Position numbers and translations under genes: made by a program. Shown here one piece after another: positions 7,201-8,371 of a stretch of DNA of 8,371 nucleotides. The stretch's first letter is position 1. Every line of letters begins with the position of its first letter. Origin of the DNA: an uncultured Collinsella sp. (GTDB taxonomy: Bacteria > Actinomycetota > Coriobacteriia > Coriobacteriales > Coriobacteriaceae); the NCBI GenBank assembly GCA_900548815.1, contig URLR01000076.1, positions 1 through 8,371 on the forward strand, written 5' to 3'. Below the pieces are notes generated by a model. It was not told where the DNA came from, did no database searches, and saw only the letters and a program-made list of their open reading frames with translations.

Positions 7201-7917
7201 TTCGGCACGAGCACCAAAAAGATGACTAATTGCGTGCTCTACAAGCTTGTGGAGTCGAAGGCGCCTGAGGGGTACGACACAACAAGCCCCACATGGATCA
7301 TGCTCAAGGGCGATGCGACTACGGAGGAATATCAGGCCGCGCTTGAAAAGGCGAGGGACGTTGTCGGGAACGCAGAGATCATCGGCGATGCCGAGAAGGA
7401 CAAGATTTGGATCTACGATAATCGCCTGACGGTATCCACGGAAATCAAAGCAAAGAAAGTGCTTGAAGGTGGAACCTTCAAGGAAGGACAGTTCTCGTTC
7501 GAGCTCAAGGACGGCGAGGGCAAGGTACTCCAGACGGTGACTAATGACGCCGAGAGGAACGTCTCTTTTCCCGTCGAGTACAACAAGGCGGGAACCTATA
7601 CCTACAAGATCTCCGAGGTCGTTCCCAAGGACGCCGAGGGCAACGTCAAGGATCACATTACCTATGACACGACCGAGCACAAGGTTAAGGTTGTCGTGGC
7701 TAATGGCGACGGAAAGCTCGATGTCACCGTCACCTACGATAACGACTCTCCGACTCCACCGACCTTTACCAACAAGTATTCGACCACGCTTCCCGAGGCG
7801 GGCGGGGCTGGCTTGACTATGACGTATCTGGCCGGCGCTTCGATGCTGTGTTTTGCCGCGACGTGGATGCATGCTCGTCGTCATCGCGATCTGGATCGAG
7901 GTGGCCGTCGTGAGTAG
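4189..7917 (+). CDS. Multidomain sortase-anchored surface adhesin, probable pilus tip (SpaA/FctA-type isopeptide domains)
   Basis: This 1242-aa protein is exported and covalently attached to the wall or a pilus. A basic N-terminus and hydrophobic segment (11-30) form a signal peptide, with likely cleavage after V-R-A (34). Residues about 35-184 resemble the N-terminal Ig-like adhesin domains of SdrG/Cna-type proteins (F-P-D strand, then a G-T-W-E-I and F-T-F region). Five tandem modules follow (about 185-945), each with an aromatic-T/E strand (W212, W344, W481, W653, Y822), an Asp in D-T/K-L/F/M (D229, D364, D503, D687, D844) and an N-x-A/G strand (N288, N436, N589, N782, N922). Next come a SpaA-type domain (about 954-1045; K960, E1022 in E-S-K-A-P-E-G-Y) and an FctA-type domain (about 1083-1197; K1090, E1143, N1195). 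The C-terminus has LPEAG (1201-1205), a membrane segment (1209-1227) and a long basic tail. The stop overlaps the next gene's start. Ligand unknown; tip role inferred from size and gene order. Confidence 0.92.
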   Translation: MDAHRSRSLGMAALIFILICLTAAVFYGAALVRAEDATPPTPIAIDEKTASVTVKLYTDEYRTQELKGAVTSVSTLYGAFSANFKTGEAPTPGNNVAVYKFPDTIAVDDNAAVDLMAGTGTDAVRAGTWEIKNNKAIFTFDKAWLAKNPANIHVAASFSFQLKNKDVGSGGVTSVVFPGVGKVDISTKDGSVKGEKSGVFSQGSNGVAKVTWTVKLTVEPYATSVKFTDTLGENFSFVEGSFKLDGKTIESQPTIEGQTATIENLGSLPRGVHTITYETKLKSDVSVNNGEYINEQGGSKNTAAWEWGGPNDRQNGTATAAPSQFRYDMINKSNGSGTSSDIKWTVRLNQGELKADMSGYKFTDKLDAKQTYTGSYTVYKGTSESDGAKIYERALDSSKDTFSYTFPDNLNDKYATYCIVYHTRMNDTNSYDTVHNNATIEHEGRVSGAAEGKFTPQLMGTPITKRRVSSDEAGTTGRATWETKVALKAIVNAVHPDKVTVKDTFQSAWSQNLGIDVDSISITIGETVLKRGQNADWDLTANWTVGGTKRNFNLDINVNDKVKAALENEDYAVITYTTTSDALPGWYSNFASVSASGLNLQRQYTDLVMYVVNKETTPAVEKPEAESKVSWSESFDWSSVDGSAEKGAWLVDWTVYANRQQGNKGANGEYEYYGAGKLGNKPLNIVDTLPDGMSYVVNSAKYTLVQNPYDQHAGYGSGSEAETIISGKQLDAGNVKSNGSTVTFSIPTTELGEFAGYAKLTYRTAVKRGKLDTSTNEVKFTNSASAKSGEKEFSSGSGTVTIKNNVINKTGERVTDSNRIKYTILVNKSAVALKSDTDILELVDTMDAKCTLAPSTLKVYERMNGAWSLLADEDYSSEMEQVKDESGSRTKLTLNVPDKKYLKVEYEVIPSGNPGDEVSLSNTATLTGVTDGSAIDDQKWIVKSASATAGGNGYGITMTKYDAQQVGATLEGAEFTLYSVAMDGAGETDEEFQTAKTDGSGKISFGTSTKKMTNCVLYKLVESKAPEGYDTTSPTWIMLKGDATTEEYQAALEKARDVVGNAEIIGDAEKDKIWIYDNRLTVSTEIKAKKVLEGGTFKEGQFSFELKDGEGKVLQTVTNDAERNVSFPVEYNKAGTYTYKISEVVPKDAEGNVKDHITYDTTEHKVKVVVANGDGKLDVTVTYDNDSPTPPTFTNKYSTTLPEAGGAGLTMTYLAGASMLCFAATWMHARRHRDLDRGGRRE

Positions 7918-8371
7918 GTTTTGCCGCCGCTTGCTGGCTGTCGCGACGATAGCCACGGTTGCCATCCTCTCTTTTGTGGTGTTGCCCGGGACGGCTCATG
8001 CTGTCGGTACCGGAGCTATTACGGTGGACGGTAAAGTTGCGACGCGGTATGACGCGTATCAGCTCTTTTCGGCGATCGTTGCCGACGATGCTGATGCCGA
8101 CCAAAAAGTCGCAACTGACGTAACGTGGGCGAATGACGCCGTTCGTCAAGCTGTTCTCCCCGTGATTCATGATGCGGGGCTCGATAGCTCGGCATCGGGG
8201 GCACAAGAGGCTGCCGAATGGATGGATGCCGACGGACACATAACGACCGCGCTGACGGCAAAGCTTGCTCGTGCGATTTGCAATGCCGGCGCAACTTCCG
8301 TGGCCCTTAACGCGGACACGGCGGCCGAGCTGCCCTGCGGCTACTGGCTCATCGTCGCCGACGACGACGCC
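7910..8371 (+). CDS. Probable fimbrial backbone subunit (isopeptide-forming D2-type pilin), 3' end outside window
   Basis: The reading frame stays open to the right edge (154 codons seen). The N-terminus is a clear signal peptide: Arg-rich start, hydrophobic core (about 8-26) and A-H-A cleavage site (29-31). The mature part begins G-A-I-T-V and contains Y-D-A-Y-Q-L-F (47-53), then a T-W-A-N-D strand and a helical, Ala-rich stretch. This arrangement is typical of the first domain of fimbrial isopeptide-formation (D2) backbone pilins of Gram-positive bacteria, which sortases polymerise into shafts. The pilin-motif lysine, E-box and LPXTG expected from the family would lie beyond the window. GTG 7910 is chosen because GAGGTG (7898-7903) sits 6 nt upstream. 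It overlaps the adhesin stop within GTGAGTAG, so the two genes form an operon with coupled translation. Confidence 0.82.
   Translation, partial: MSRFCRRLLAVATIATVAILSFVVLPGTAHAVGTGAITVDGKVATRYDAYQLFSAIVADDADADQKVATDVTWANDAVRQAVLPVIHDAGLDSSASGAQEAAEWMDADGHITTALTAKLARAICNAGATSVALNADTAAELPCGYWLIVADDDA

Noticed and set aside
7871..7909. Earlier ATG (7871) or GTG (7901) as pilin start
   Set aside because: Neither has a good ribosome site, and a start at 7871 adds an acidic residue and extra hydrophobic residues before the Arg-rich signal-peptide start. GTG 7910 has GAGGTG 6 nt upstream.
6814..7965. 383-codon reverse-strand ORF spanning the adhesin-pilin junction
   Set aside because: It covers two well-supported plus-strand genes and shows no recognisable motif.

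Overview
The window looks like chromosomal DNA of a high-GC Actinomycetota, most likely a gut member of the Coriobacteriia such as Collinsella. This rests on the G/C-rich third codon positions, the TypA sequence and the style of the surface proteins. It is an inference from reading alone, since no search was possible.

Positions 1-322 hold tRNA genes: the 3' part of a tRNA-Ile(GAU), a perfect 16-bp hairpin, a complete tRNA-Ala(UGC), a complete tRNA-Ile(GAU) and an intrinsic terminator. The partial tRNA-Ile at the left edge is identical to the complete copy over all 55 visible bases, which suggests a tandem Ala-Ile cassette.

Positions 323-3825 are housekeeping. They carry a bifunctional-nuclease (BFN/DUF151) family gene, a small two-helix membrane protein that starts on the base after the previous stop, an unrecognised acidic protein, and typA/bipA (ribosome-associated GTPase). 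A strong terminator closes this block.

Positions 3826-4188 form a conspicuously A/T-rich, largely non-coding interval. It holds a good promoter with an extended -10, a 10-bp palindrome just upstream of it, and a leader of roughly 155 nt. The leader carries a short upstream ORF with its own Shine-Dalgarno sequence, which overlaps the next gene's start in another frame.

Positions 4189-8371 are the start of a surface-adhesin/pilus operon. A 1242-aa secreted, sortase-anchored adhesin has an N-terminal adhesin-like domain, five tandem Ig-like modules with recurring Asp and Asn positions that suggest isopeptide-type domains, a SpaA-type domain, an FctA-type domain and an LPEAG sorting signal. Its stop overlaps the GTG start of a second secreted protein, which resembles a fimbrial backbone subunit and runs off the right edge. 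The likely reading is tip adhesin plus shaft pilin, with further pilins and a class C sortase expected just outside the window.

I saw no mobile element, CRISPR array or rRNA. The part least explained by known families is the leader and upstream ORF of the adhesin, together with the exact nature of the five-module stalk.
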